Assembly (NCBI RefSeq): GCF_004197395.1
Contig: NZ_SELS01000027.1
Coordinates: 1-64,000, forward strand
From: Paraburkholderia sp. UYCP14C
GTDB lineage: Bacteria; Pseudomonadota; Gammaproteobacteria; Burkholderiales; Burkholderiaceae
Length of the DNA: 64,000 nucleotides
Reading direction: 5' to 3'
A program made the translations under genes and the position numbers. Positions 27,265 through 35,960 of this stretch are shown here, in pieces (the first letter of the stretch is position 1; every line of letters starts with the position of its first letter). Below the pieces are notes generated by a model. It worked only from the letters and a program-made list of their open reading frames with translations. It did not search any database and was not told the DNA's origin.

Positions 27265-27302
27265 AAAAAGCCCGCGGCGTGCGTTACGTCGCGGGCTTTT
27301 TT
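27265..27302. terminator. Bidirectional intrinsic terminator between allA and hipA
   Basis: AAAAAGCCCGCGGCG, a short loop, then CGTCGCGGGCTTTTTT: a strong GC stem flanked by A- and T-runs. It sits between convergent genes and can serve both strands. Confidence 0.85.
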
Positions 27303-27315
27303 GCATCGCTGGCGA

Positions 27316-28665
27316 TCACTTGCGCCTGCCAAGCAGCGGCGAATGCCCGATCACCTCCCTCGACCGCTCGGGCGGCTCGGGCGCCGAAAATCCCGCCGCT
27401 TCGATGGCCGGCTTGAGCCCCCTGAATTGCAGGCTCTTCTTTGGCGATCGCAACGAGGTCATGCCGTCGTCCCACGCGTGCAGCATCTGCTTGGCGACCG
27501 TGCGCCACTGCGGTTCGTTGCGCGCGGCTTCGATCAACTCGTGTCCGACGTCGACAGCCGAGTCGCACAGCGCTTCGACCATCTGCGCATATTGCCGCGG
27601 AGCGATGCCCATGCGCGTGTTGAAAAAGCGTTCGAGCGTCTTACCCGCTGCCCAGGTTTTGCGGCCGTCAACGGCCAGGCCCGGCGGATTGGCCGCGAAG
27701 CGCGGATAAGCCTGCGTCGTCACGACATCGTAGACGGGCGTGAACGCGACGTCGTCGACCGACGTATAGAACAATGCGACGTTCTTGGTGTGGCAGTCCG
27801 CATTACGCACGACGTAGTTGGTCAGCAGATGCCAGCCGAACTGCTGGAGCTGCACGCGCATGGTGTCGCGATCGAGCAGATACGCTCTCGCCGCGTTGAG
27901 CATTTTCTCGCTGGTCGAATTGTATTTTTCGTGCGGCGGCAAACCGAGCAGGCCGCACAGGTCTTCGACGCCGTACGCCGGCAGGCCTTCTGCGTCGACA
28001 TCGAAGCGCTCGACGATCAGGGCCCGGCCATCGTCCGACATCTGCGTGCGCGCAACCGGCGCCACCCGCAGCCGCTCCAGCACCCGCATCGAATAGAACT
28101 CGTTGAAGCCGAGAAAGGGCGTGTTGTCGTCCGAGCCTTTGACGATGTGTCGGCTGGTTCGAATCGTCGGCTTGCCGAGCTGCAACGGTGTCGACGCGGA
28201 AGACGGCTGCGCTTCCGGCGCGATGAACTTCGGCACGACGCCCGAAATGGCCGCTCGTGCATATTCACGTACGAGCCGGGCGAAATGTTCGGCGGTGTTG
28301 TCGCCGTGCAGGATGTGCTGGACGTCGAGCGCCTGGAGCTCGGTCCCCGGCGCGACACCTTCGGGCGTGACGGTGACCCGGCCGATTCCCATCGAACCGA
28401 CGACGGCGAGCAGTGACAGATCGGTTCCGTCGAGCAAGGGCCCGAACTGCTCGCGGATCAGATTCAGCAGGTAGCCTTCGGGCAGGTTCTGCCGGAAAAA
28501 CGGATGCAGGTCGCGCGGCCAGCGCCAGGCCTCTTCGCGCACCGGCATCGTCAGACTGACGAAGTCGGCCGCGCTCGCATCGCGGTTGTATTTGAGGACA
28601 TAGTCGTCTCGCTCGCGAAACAGCGTGGCAACGTTCCTGCCTAGCACCTGAACGTCGAGCTTCAT
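27316..28665 (-). CDS. hipA: HipA-like serine/threonine kinase toxin
   Basis: A 449-aa protein of the HipA family, which phosphorylates targets such as glutamyl-tRNA synthetase to induce dormancy. Kinase motifs are intact: VVRNADCHTKN gives Asp290, His292, Lys294 and Asn295 of the catalytic loop, and FTPVYDVVTT gives the metal-binding Asp313. GKPTIRTSRHIVKGSD precedes them in the regulatory/P-loop region. The N-terminal subdomain (residues 1-100) ends LLAVVGSMGIGRVTVTP. It starts 3 bp inside the upstream antitoxin gene (ATGA overlap), the usual hipBA order. Both genes lie within a purine catabolism locus. Activity has not been shown. Confidence 0.92.
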   Translation of the reverse strand: MKLDVQVLGRNVATLFRERDDYVLKYNRDASAADFVSLTMPVREEAWRWPRDLHPFFRQNLPEGYLLNLIREQFGPLLDGTDLSLLAVVGSMGIGRVTVTPEGVAPGTELQALDVQHILHGDNTAEHFARLVREYARAAISGVVPKFIAPEAQPSSASTPLQLGKPTIRTSRHIVKGSDDNTPFLGFNEFYSMRVLERLRVAPVARTQMSDDGRALIVERFDVDAEGLPAYGVEDLCGLLGLPPHEKYNSTSEKMLNAARAYLLDRDTMRVQLQQFGWHLLTNYVVRNADCHTKNVALFYTSVDDVAFTPVYDVVTTQAYPRFAANPPGLAVDGRKTWAAGKTLERFFNTRMGIAPRQYAQMVEALCDSAVDVGHELIEAARNEPQWRTVAKQMLHAWDDGMTSLRSPKKSLQFRGLKPAIEAAGFSAPEPPERSREVIGHSPLLGRRK

Positions 28666-28928
28666 GGCTGCGCGTCCGGGCTGCGCTGCTCAGCGAGGAT
28701 GTCTTCCAGCGTGCGACCATGTCCATGCGCGACGAACTTGAGGTCGTAGCCGGCAGCCTCGAGCAGGCGCACCAGCACGGAAACACTCATATCGTTCTTT
28801 GCGAGCGTCTCCATCCGCGCGACGGTCGTGCGAGCCACGCCCGCGCGGCGTGCAAGTTCTTCCTGCGAGAGTTTGCTGTCGCGTCGTACGGCTTTGAGCA
28901 TGTCCGAGACATCGGCGAGGTTGGTCAT
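28662..28928 (-). CDS. hipB: HipB-like XRE antitoxin
   Basis: An 88-aa helix-turn-helix protein from ATG 28928; an in-frame TTG at 28940 would add four residues but falls in an operator. The XRE domain reads MLKAVRRDSKLSQEELARRA, then GVARTTVARMET (residues 9-40). A C-terminal tail follows, containing LEAAGYDLKFVAHG. HipB neutralises HipA and represses the operon. Four palindromic repeats upstream (28930-29064) are likely its binding sites. It overlaps hipA by 4 bp. Confidence 0.9.
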   Translation of the reverse strand: MTNLADVSDMLKAVRRDSKLSQEELARRAGVARTTVARMETLAKNDMSVSVLVRLLEAAGYDLKFVAHGHGRTLEDILAEQRSPDAQP

Positions 28929-28929
28929 T

Positions 28930-29064
28930 TGTAGCCCCAAGGCGTCACATTCGGCGAATATGACATTTATTGTAGCCCAAGAGGCACAGTAAGATTATTT
29001 GAATTTGTGCCTTTAGGGCTACATTTTGTGTGTTTTGGCCAGTTTTTGTAGCCTTAGGGCAGCA
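28930..29064 (-). promoter_or_regulatory. hipBA operator array, four palindromic repeats
   Basis: Four copies of a TGTAGCC-N4/5-GGCACA-like element. TGTAGCCCCAAGGCGTCACA is at 28930-28949, TGTAGCCCAAGAGGCACAG at 28971-28989, the reverse copy TGTGCCTTTAGGGCTACA at 29006-29023, and TGTAGCCTTAGGGCAGCA at 29047-29064. Starts are 41, 35 and 41 bp apart, near whole numbers of helical turns. The nearest copy abuts the hipB start codon. This pattern fits cooperative HipB autorepression. Confidence 0.75.
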
Positions 29065-29116
29065 AAATGATCTGTCGATACCGCCGACTGCACCCGCCGC
29101 GATCCCCAAACGACAA

Positions 29117-29144
29117 CGGGCTTGCCGCTCTCGCGACAAGCCCG
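29117..29144 (-). terminator. Probable terminator or hairpin downstream of puuD
   Basis: CGGGCTTG, a 12-nt loop, then CAAGCCCG: an 8-bp perfect stem 54 bp after the puuD stop. The T-run is weak (GTTGTCGTTT on the minus strand). Confidence 0.5.
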
Positions 29145-29197
29145 CTTCCATTCCTGCCTCTACTTCGGCACCGGATCCGTGATCCGGAACGACGTCC

Positions 29198-30391
29198 TTA
29201 CTTCGCCGCGCCGCCTTCGAACCACGCGGCGATCTTCATCCGCTCGTCGTCGGTCATGTGCGTGACGTTACCCAGCGGCATCGCCTTCAGCGTGACCGCC
29301 TGCTGATAAATGCGCTGCGCGTTCTGCGAGATTTCGTCGGGCGTATCCATCAGCACGCCGGCGGGCGCGCTGCCCATCATCGTCGGATGCGCGGAGTGGC
29401 AGGCCACGCAGCGCTGCTGCAGCACCGGCGCGATGTCGGCGACCTTCAGCGTCGGCGCGTTGGCGGCCTGCGCCGTCGGCACCACCGGACGCGGCATGGT
29501 CCACACGAGCGCCGTGCACATCAGCGCGACGCCGACGAGCGGCAGATACCACAACACCTGACCGCGATGGCGCATCACGAAGAACTGACGGATCAGCGCA
29601 CCGGCCAGCATGATGACGACGAGCACCGCCCAGTTGTACGGATGCGTGTAGGTCATCGCGTAGTGGTTCGACAGCATCGCAAACACGACCGGCAGCGTGA
29701 AATACGTGTTGTGCACCGAGCGCTGCTTGCCGCGCTTGCCGTAGATCGGGTTCGGCGTGTCGCCCTTGAGCATCGCGTCGACCATCTTGCGCTGGCCGGG
29801 AATGATCACGAAGAACACGTTGGCCGACATGATCGTCGCGAGCATCGCGCCCATGATCAGATACGCCGCACGGCCCGCGAAGATATGGCAGGCGAGATAC
29901 GCCGCGATCAGCACGTAGGCGCCGACGCAGACGCCGAGCAGCTTGTCGCGGGTGCCGAGAACGCGGCACAGCGAGTCGTAGACGATCCAGCCGGCCGCGA
30001 GGAAACCGATCGCGGACGCGACGGCGACCACCGGCCCCATGTCGAGCACGTTCTTGTCGATCAGGTAAGTGCTCGGCGAGAACAGATACAGCACGGTGAA
30101 CAGACCGAAGCCGGACATCCAGGTCGTGTACGACGGCCACTTCGACCAGTGCAGGTCGTCGGGCATTTCGGGCGGCGCGACCGTGTACTTCTGCATGTTG
30201 TAGAAGCCGCCGCCGTGCACGTGCCACAGCTCGCCGAATACGCCTCGGCGGCGCTGGTTCGGATCGGTCGGCGGTTTCAGGCTATTGTCGAGCGCGACGA
30301 AATAGAACGATTCGCCGATCCATGCAATGGCGGCGATGACGTGGAACCAGCGAATCGCGAGGTTCAACCAGTCGGTGATAAAGCCTTCCAT
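29198..30391 (-). CDS. puuD: Urate hydroxylase/oxidase PuuD, membrane type with cytochrome c domain
   Basis: A 397-aa integral membrane protein that oxidises urate to 5-hydroxyisourate. The N-terminal DUF989 region has about eight membrane segments and begins ITDWLNLAIRWFHVIAAIAW IGESFYFVALDNSL; FGELWHVHGGGFYNMQKY is a family stretch. The C-terminal cytochrome c-like domain has the haem motif CVACH at about residue 330, and a methionine ligand is expected after it. Electrons thus go to the respiratory chain and not directly to oxygen as in soluble uricase. It is 240 bp downstream of uraH on the same strand. Confidence 0.93.
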   Translation of the reverse strand: MEGFITDWLNLAIRWFHVIAAIAWIGESFYFVALDNSLKPPTDPNQRRRGVFGELWHVHGGGFYNMQKYTVAPPEMPDDLHWSKWPSYTTWMSGFGLFTVLYLFSPSTYLIDKNVLDMGPVVAVASAIGFLAAGWIVYDSLCRVLGTRDKLLGVCVGAYVLIAAYLACHIFAGRAAYLIMGAMLATIMSANVFFVIIPGQRKMVDAMLKGDTPNPIYGKRGKQRSVHNTYFTLPVVFAMLSNHYAMTYTHPYNWAVLVVIMLAGALIRQFFVMRHRGQVLWYLPLVGVALMCTALVWTMPRPVVPTAQAANAPTLKVADIAPVLQQRCVACHSAHPTMMGSAPAGVLMDTPDEISQNAQRIYQQAVTLKAMPLGNVTHMTDDERMKIAAWFEGGAAK

Positions 30392-30420
30392 GAAACTCCT
30401 CCACTTCTGATTCGTTGTGC

Positions 30421-30454
30421 GCGCGATGACGGTCGATATCGCCGGTCATCGCGC
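30421..30454. repeat. Hairpin between uraH and puuD
   Basis: A perfect 10-bp inverted repeat, GCGCGATGAC then GTCATCGCGC with a 14-nt loop, lies 30 bp upstream of puuD on the minus strand and has no T-run. It may be a processing site or a translational control element between the two genes. Confidence 0.5.
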
Positions 30455-30631
30455 CGACTGCGGGGTAAAAGACGCAGCGCGGGTTGTTATGGGTATCGCG
30501 GGGCATCCGCTGATTCATGCCGTGCAGCTGATCGCGTTTCGCGCATGTTCGCCGGTCGTGGCTCGTGTCTCCTCCGCGGGCCCGGCGAGCATCCGCCCAA
30601 TGCGATCGGGCGCGGCTCGCATCCAGCCGGG

Positions 30632-30985
30632 CTAGCTGCCCCGATACGTGCTGTACGAAAACGGCGACACCAGCAGCGGCACGTGATAGTGCGCGCCAGC
30701 ATCGGCGACGCCGAAGCGCAGCACGACGCGATCGACGAAGCGCGGCTCCGGCACCTTGGTGCCGAGCGACGCGAAGTAGTCGCCCGCGCCGAACACGAGC
30801 TCGTACTCGCCCGCGACGAGCGCGTCGCCTTCGAGCAGCGGCTCGTCGCAGCGGCCGTCGTGATTCGTGAGCGTGGTTTTGAGTGCGCGGCGCGTGTCTC
30901 CAGCGAGCGCGAAGAGTTCGACCTTGATGCCTGCGCCGGGACGGCCGTTCGCGGTGTCGAGCACGTGGGTAGTGAGCTTGCCCAT
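30632..30985 (-). CDS. uraH: 5-hydroxyisourate hydrolase (transthyretin-like)
   Basis: A 117-aa transthyretin-like protein, the second step of urate degradation. MGKLTTHVLDTANGRPGAGI carries the N-terminal catalytic His in THVLDT. The middle has TNHDGRCDEPLL, and AHYHVPLLVSPFSYSTYRGS ends with the signature C-terminal YRGS. ATG 30985 is preceded by AAGGACA, giving the standard N-terminus. It precedes puuD on the same strand. Confidence 0.95.
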   Translation of the reverse strand: MGKLTTHVLDTANGRPGAGIKVELFALAGDTRRALKTTLTNHDGRCDEPLLEGDALVAGEYELVFGAGDYFASLGTKVPEPRFVDRVVLRFGVADAGAHYHVPLLVSPFSYSTYRGS

Positions 30986-31531
30986 TCGCAATTGTCCTTG
31001 TGTGAATGCGAGGTGTCGGCGGCGGCCCGATCCATTACGTTTGCGGCGGATCGAGGCTCCACGTCAGTGGCTACATACCCGTCGGCGAATTGAAGCGAGC
31101 GCCGTGGCAGCCATTGTAAAAAGGTTGCTCCGTCCCGAACGCGAGCGATAGGAAAGATAATAGTTCGCGCATGATGGACGGCCAATCGAAAGCCGCGCCG
31201 GCTCATCGGCCGATCGTACCGGCGCCAAAAATGCACCACTATATTGGCGGTGTGAACCCGGGTATCGCAACCACGCGGGTTGCCAGCCGGATTTTGGCTA
31301 CCGAAGGTAAGCGCTGTGCGACGCGGCCGACGCGAACCCGATGCGGTTCGCGCAAGGCGGCGGCGCAAAAACACCCGTGCGAAGGCAGTCCTTTGCCACG
31401 GAAAACCCGAAGACGGCGATTCACGCTGGGTAACCGGGCCAACGGCGTTCAACGGAACGCGGCGGCACGGTGGCGTACCGCCGCATCGCGTTCGAACGGC
31501 TTTGCATGCAGGCAACCAGGCGGACAGACGA
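30986..31531. other. Divergent promoter region, uraH and 8-oxoguanine deaminase
   Basis: About 545 bp with no supported gene. Short open frames lack family resemblance. The region must hold promoters for the divergent uraH-puuD and deaminase transcripts. No operator matching the TTGTTGACAA core of the GntR promoter was seen. Confidence 0.4.
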
Positions 31532-32920
31532 ATGACGATGAACGAAGCACTGCAACAACCCGGTAAAACGATGCTCGTGAAGCACGCGGACGTGCTCGTC
31601 ACGATGGATGGCGAGCGGCGCGAACTGCGCGACGCCGGGCTGTATATCGAGGACAACCGGATCGTCGCGGTCGGACCGACCGCGCAACTGCCGCAAACGG
31701 CCGACGAAGTACTCGACCTGCGCGGCCATCTGGTGATTCCGGGGCTCGTCAACACGCATCACCACATGTACCAGAGCCTCACGCGCGCGATTCCCGCCGC
31801 GCAGAACGCCGAGCTGTTCGGCTGGCTCACGAATCTGTACAAGGTATGGGCGAACCTGACGCCCGACATGATCGAAGTGTCGACGCTGACCGCGATGGCC
31901 GAGCTGTTGCTGTCGGGCTGCACGACCTCGAGCGACCATCTGTATATCTATCCGAACGGCAGCCGTCTCGACGACAGCATCGCCGCGGCGCGCCGCATCG
32001 GCATGCGCTTTCACGCGGCGCGCGGCAGCATGAGCGTGGGACAAAAAGGCGGCGGCCTGCCGCCCGATTCGGTGGTCGAGCGCGAGGCGGACATCCTGAA
32101 GGACACGCAGCGTCTGATCGAGACGTATCACGACGATGGGCGCTACGCGATGCTGCGCGTCGTGGTCGCGCCGTGCTCGCCGTTTTCGGTGAGCCGCGAC
32201 CTGATGCGCGAATCGGCGGTGCTCGCGCGCCAGTACGGCGTGTCGCTGCACACGCATCTGGCGGAGAACGTCAACGACGTCGAGTACAGCCGCGAGAAGT
32301 TCGGCATGACGCCGGCCGAGTATGCGCACGATCTCGGCTGGGTCGGCCGCGACGTATGGCATGCGCACTGCGTGCAACTCGACGACGCGGGCATCGCGCT
32401 GTTCGCGCGCACCGGCACCGGCGTCGCGCACTGTCCGTGCTCGAACATGCGGCTCGCGTCGGGCATCGCGCCGGTCAAGCGCATGCGGCTCGCGGGCGTG
32501 CCGGTTGGGCTCGGCGTCGACGGCTCGGCGTCGAACGACGGTGCGCAGATGGTCGCCGAAGTGCGCCAGGCGCTGCTGCTGCAGCGCGTCGGTTTCGGGC
32601 CCGATGCGATGACCGCGCGCGAGGCGCTCGAAATTGCGACCGTGGGCGGCGCGCGCGTGCTCAATCGCGACGACATCGGCGCGCTCGCGCCCGGCATGGC
32701 CGCCGATTTCGTTTCGTTCGATCTGCACCAGCCGCACTTTGCCGGCGCGCTGCACGATCCGGTGGCGGCGCTGGTGTTCTGCGCGCCGTCGCAGGTCAGC
32801 TATAGCGTGATCGACGGCAAGGTGGTGGTGAAGGACGGGCAGTTGGCGACGCTCGAACTCGGGCCGGTGATCGAGCGCCATAACCGGCTCGCGCGGCAGC
32901 TTTACGATGCGGCGGCTTGA
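31532..32920 (+). CDS. 8-oxoguanine deaminase (amidohydrolase superfamily)
   Basis: A 462-aa enzyme of the AtzA/TrzN-like amidohydrolases. NTHHHMYQSLTRAIPAAQN gives the HxH metal site, LHTHLAEN and WHAHCVQLDD supply the later histidines, and GVDGSASNDGAQMVAEVRQA holds the metal-binding Asp. AHCPCSNMRLASGIAPVKRM is typical of 8-oxoguanine deaminases. The product of 8-oxoguanine deamination is urate, which the neighbouring PuuD, UraH and UraD can use. Guanine or another aminopurine remains possible. ATG 31532 (MTMNEAL) is the likely start; 31538 and 31571 are alternatives. The longer frame from 31280 is not plausible. Confidence 0.85.
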   Translation: MTMNEALQQPGKTMLVKHADVLVTMDGERRELRDAGLYIEDNRIVAVGPTAQLPQTADEVLDLRGHLVIPGLVNTHHHMYQSLTRAIPAAQNAELFGWLTNLYKVWANLTPDMIEVSTLTAMAELLLSGCTTSSDHLYIYPNGSRLDDSIAAARRIGMRFHAARGSMSVGQKGGGLPPDSVVEREADILKDTQRLIETYHDDGRYAMLRVVVAPCSPFSVSRDLMRESAVLARQYGVSLHTHLAENVNDVEYSREKFGMTPAEYAHDLGWVGRDVWHAHCVQLDDAGIALFARTGTGVAHCPCSNMRLASGIAPVKRMRLAGVPVGLGVDGSASNDGAQMVAEVRQALLLQRVGFGPDAMTAREALEIATVGGARVLNRDDIGALAPGMAADFVSFDLHQPHFAGALHDPVAALVFCAPSQVSYSVIDGKVVVKDGQLATLELGPVIERHNRLARQLYDAAA

Positions 32921-32947
32921 GCTTGAGCTTGAGCTTGCGCGGAAGGG

Positions 32948-32979
32948 GCGGCATCCGGGTGGTGATCCGCGGATGCCGC
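32948..32979. terminator. Hairpin between convergent genes
   Basis: A perfect 10-bp stem, GCGGCATCCG with CGGATGCCGC, lies between the deaminase and the convergent LysR gene. There is no T-run, so termination efficiency is uncertain. A short GAGCTT tandem repeat (about 32917-32936) overlaps and follows the deaminase stop. Confidence 0.45.
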
Positions 32980-33028
32980 GAGTGCTCGGCACGTGAGCGG
33001 CGCCGCCAGTGCGATCGGCGCCGCGGCG

Positions 33029-33961
33029 TCAGGGCTTGTCGATCAACGTCCGGGTGGCCTCGCCGACCAGACCGCGCAGCCAGCGCACTTCGTCGGAGTA
33101 ATGCACGCGTTCGTGCCACAGCTGGTAATACTGCATCGGCGGGAAGTCGAGCGGCGCGGGTACCACGGTCAGCGGCAGGAACTTCGCGTAGTAGTCGGCA
33201 AAGAGGCGCGTCGTCGTGAAGATCAGGTCGGATTTGATCAGCACGTAAGGCGCGAGATTGAAGTAGGGCAGCGTGACGACCACATGGCGCTTCAACCGCT
33301 CGCGCGCGAGATGCACGTCGATCGCGCCGCGCTGGCCGACCGAATACGGCGTCGGCGCGAGATGCGGCGCGTTCAGGTACTGGTCGAGCGTGAGCCCGCC
33401 GCGTTTGGCGAACGGATGCGTGTTGCTCATCAGGCAGACGATCTGATCGACGAACAGGTTCGACAGATGCAGCTGCTCGGGCGGCTCCGGCCAGTTGCCG
33501 ACCACGATGTCGAGCTTGCCGTCCTCGAGCGCGAGTTCGTAGTCGAACGCGGGGCCGAGCGAATGGAATTCGAGCGTCGCGTTCGGCGCGGCCTGGCGGA
33601 ACCGTTCGACGACCGTCGGCACGAACAGTACGTTCAGGTAGTCGGGACAGCCGATCCGGTAGCAGCGGATCGAGGTGGCCGGATCGAAGTTGTGCTGCTG
33701 GAACTTGATGCGCTCGATTTCACGCAGCGCGTTCTGCACCGGTTCGAGCAGGCGCAGGCCGTACTCGGTCGGCACCATGCCGGACTTGCCGCGCACCAGC
33801 AGCGGGTCGCCGGTGATGTCGCGCAGACGGCGCAGCGCCGCGCTGATCGCGGGTTGGGACTGGTTCAGTTTGACGGCGGCGCGCGTGACGCTGCGCTCCA
33901 TCAGAAGGGTGTGCAACACGCGTAGCAGGTACGTGTCGATCGCCTCGCGTTGCTGACTCAT
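33029..33961 (-). CDS. LysR family transcriptional regulator
   Basis: A 310-aa LysR protein of the NodD/PcaQ-like subgroup. MSQQREAIDTYLLRVLHTLL and MERSVTRAAVKLNQSQPAIS form the helix-turn-helix (residues 8-65). The effector domain from about residue 95 starts SIRCYRIGCPDYLNVLFVP. It is divergent from the BMP-type ABC importer across 308 bp and convergent with the 8-oxoguanine deaminase. It may regulate purine or nucleoside uptake. Confidence 0.88.
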   Translation of the reverse strand: MSQQREAIDTYLLRVLHTLLMERSVTRAAVKLNQSQPAISAALRRLRDITGDPLLVRGKSGMVPTEYGLRLLEPVQNALREIERIKFQQHNFDPATSIRCYRIGCPDYLNVLFVPTVVERFRQAAPNATLEFHSLGPAFDYELALEDGKLDIVVGNWPEPPEQLHLSNLFVDQIVCLMSNTHPFAKRGGLTLDQYLNAPHLAPTPYSVGQRGAIDVHLARERLKRHVVVTLPYFNLAPYVLIKSDLIFTTTRLFADYYAKFLPLTVVPAPLDFPPMQYYQLWHERVHYSDEVRWLRGLVGEATRTLIDKP

Positions 33962-34269
33962 GGACTCTCCGAAATATATGTGCTGGCTGATCGAACGAAC
34001 GTGGGGGTATATGCGTTTTAATATGAACGAAAAGCTGCGTCAAGGGTGGCATACCCGCAGAGCTTGTAGTGGCGGGGGTTTGCGGGAATTTTGTCAACTC
34101 GACTGAGTGGGACGAATTAGGTATCGTCATCCGGTTGTGGTGACGGATCGCCCGTCGACAGGGCGGGCCGATGGTCCGCAACCCGGCGGCAACCCGGCGG
34201 CAAAAAAACAGGCGGCAAGCAGGCTGCAAGCACATGCCAGGCAGCGTCACGAACGCACTACGGAATCTC
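33962..34269. other. Divergent intergenic region, LysR and ABC importer
   Basis: No gene is supported here. It holds an 11-bp perfect tandem duplication, CAACCCGGCGG twice, at 34179-34200. Promoters for both divergent genes are expected. A LysR T-N11-A box could not be chosen with confidence. Confidence 0.4.
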
Positions 34270-35868
34270 ATGAGCGACACTCCACTTAGCGACGGCGCGC
34301 AACTCACCGCTCAGGCGGTGCCCCGGCTCGCACTCACGGGCATCACGAAGCAGTACCCGGCCGTGCGCGCCAACGACGACGTCACGCTGGTCGTCGCTCC
34401 CGGCGAAATTCACGCGGTGCTCGGCGAGAACGGCGCGGGCAAGAGCACGCTGATGAAGATCATCTACGGCGCGGTGCGACCCGACGCCGGCGAGATCCGT
34501 TGGGAAGGCGAGACGGTCGACATCGCGAGCCCGGCGGCCGCGCGCAAGCTCGGCGTCGGCATGGTGTTCCAGCACTTCTCGCTGTTCGAGACGCTGACGG
34601 TCGGCGAAAACATCGCGCTCGCGCTCGACGAGCCGTTCGATCTGAAGTCCCTGTCCAAACGCATTCGTGAGGTGTCGGCCGACTACGGGCTCGACATCGA
34701 TCCGCAGCGGCACGTGCACAGCCTCACCGTCGGCGAGCGGCAGCGCGTCGAAATCGTGCGCTGCCTGCTGCAGAATCCGCGTCTCCTGATCATGGACGAA
34801 CCGACCTCGGTGCTGACGCCGCAGGCGGTCCGCAAGCTCTTCACGACGCTGCGCCGGCTCGCGGCCGAAGGCTGCAGCATCCTGTACATCAGCCACAAGC
34901 TCGACGAAATCCAGGAGCTGTGCGACACCGCCACCGTGATGCGCGGCGGTCGCGTGACCGGCCATGTGACGCCGAAGAACGAGACGCATGCTTCCCTCGC
35001 GCAGTTGATGGTCGGTCATTCGCTGCCCGACTACACGCGGCGCGAGCACAAGCCGGGCGCGGTGCTGCTCGACGTCAGGCAGTTGTCGGTCGCGAGCGAC
35101 GATCCGTTCGGCACCTCGTTGCGCGACGTGTCGTTCAGCGTGCACGCGGGCGAGATCTTCGGCATTGCCGGGGTGTCGGGCAACGGCCAGGCGGAACTGC
35201 TCGCGGCGCTGTCCGGTGAAAAGCGCGTTGAAAAACGCAGCCTGCCGGCCGACGCGATCACGATCTGCGGCAAGCCGGCCGCGCGCCTCGGCGCGGGCGG
35301 CCGGCGCGCGCTCGGCTTCGGCTTCGTGCCCGAGGAGCGGCTCGGCCGCGGCGCGGTGCCGGCGATGAGCCTCGCCGACAATGCGCTGCTGACCGCGCAT
35401 CGGCAGGGCATGGTCAGCTCGGGCTGGATCAGGACGGACGCGATGCGCGCGTTCGCGAAGCGCTGCATCGACGCGTTCGACGTGCGCTGCGGCGGCTCCG
35501 ACGCGCTCGCGCAAAGTCTGTCGGGCGGCAATCTGCAGAAATACATCATGGGTCGCGAGATTTTGCAGGCGCCGAAGGTGCTGGTGGTCGCGCAGCCGAC
35601 GTGGGGCGTCGATGTCGGCGCGTCCGCGTTCATCCGTCAGCAACTGCTCGATCTGTCCGCGCGCGGCGTCGCGATTCTGGTGATCTCGGAGGAACTGGAA
35701 GAGCTGTTCGACATCTGCGATCGCATCGCGGTGCTCGCGGGCGGGCGGCTTTCACCGGTGCGGGCGACCGGTGCGACCAACGCCGAGGAAATCGGCCGCT
35801 GGATGGCGGGGCTGTTCGGCGACCGCGAGGGCTCGGCACCCGCGGCGGACCAGCCGGCGCATGCGTGA
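34270..35868 (+). CDS. BMP-type ABC importer, double ATPase subunit
   Basis: A 532-aa protein with two ABC domains, as in sugar and purine-nucleoside importers of the YufO/NupO kind. The first domain has Walker A GENGAGKS, signature LTVGERQR and Walker B LLIMDEPTSV. The second has a degenerate GVSGNGQAEL in place of Walker A and a signature LSGGNLQKYIMGRE, followed by VVAQPTWGVDVGA. ATG 34270 (MSDTPLS) is chosen; the frame extends upstream to 34171 with an unlikely basic leader. It is followed by two permeases and a lipoprotein-type binding protein. Placement in the purine locus suggests uptake of nucleosides, urate or a related base. Confidence 0.9.
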   Translation: MSDTPLSDGAQLTAQAVPRLALTGITKQYPAVRANDDVTLVVAPGEIHAVLGENGAGKSTLMKIIYGAVRPDAGEIRWEGETVDIASPAAARKLGVGMVFQHFSLFETLTVGENIALALDEPFDLKSLSKRIREVSADYGLDIDPQRHVHSLTVGERQRVEIVRCLLQNPRLLIMDEPTSVLTPQAVRKLFTTLRRLAAEGCSILYISHKLDEIQELCDTATVMRGGRVTGHVTPKNETHASLAQLMVGHSLPDYTRREHKPGAVLLDVRQLSVASDDPFGTSLRDVSFSVHAGEIFGIAGVSGNGQAELLAALSGEKRVEKRSLPADAITICGKPAARLGAGGRRALGFGFVPEERLGRGAVPAMSLADNALLTAHRQGMVSSGWIRTDAMRAFAKRCIDAFDVRCGGSDALAQSLSGGNLQKYIMGREILQAPKVLVVAQPTWGVDVGASAFIRQQLLDLSARGVAILVISEELEELFDICDRIAVLAGGRLSPVRATGATNAEEIGRWMAGLFGDREGSAPAADQPAHA

Positions 35869-35960
35869 TGCGAGGCTTGCGCCGCCTGCCACACTAACAA
35901 GCTCATCACGCAGCCGCTGCGGACCCTGAAGAACAGAACCCGAACAAACCCACGCTACCC

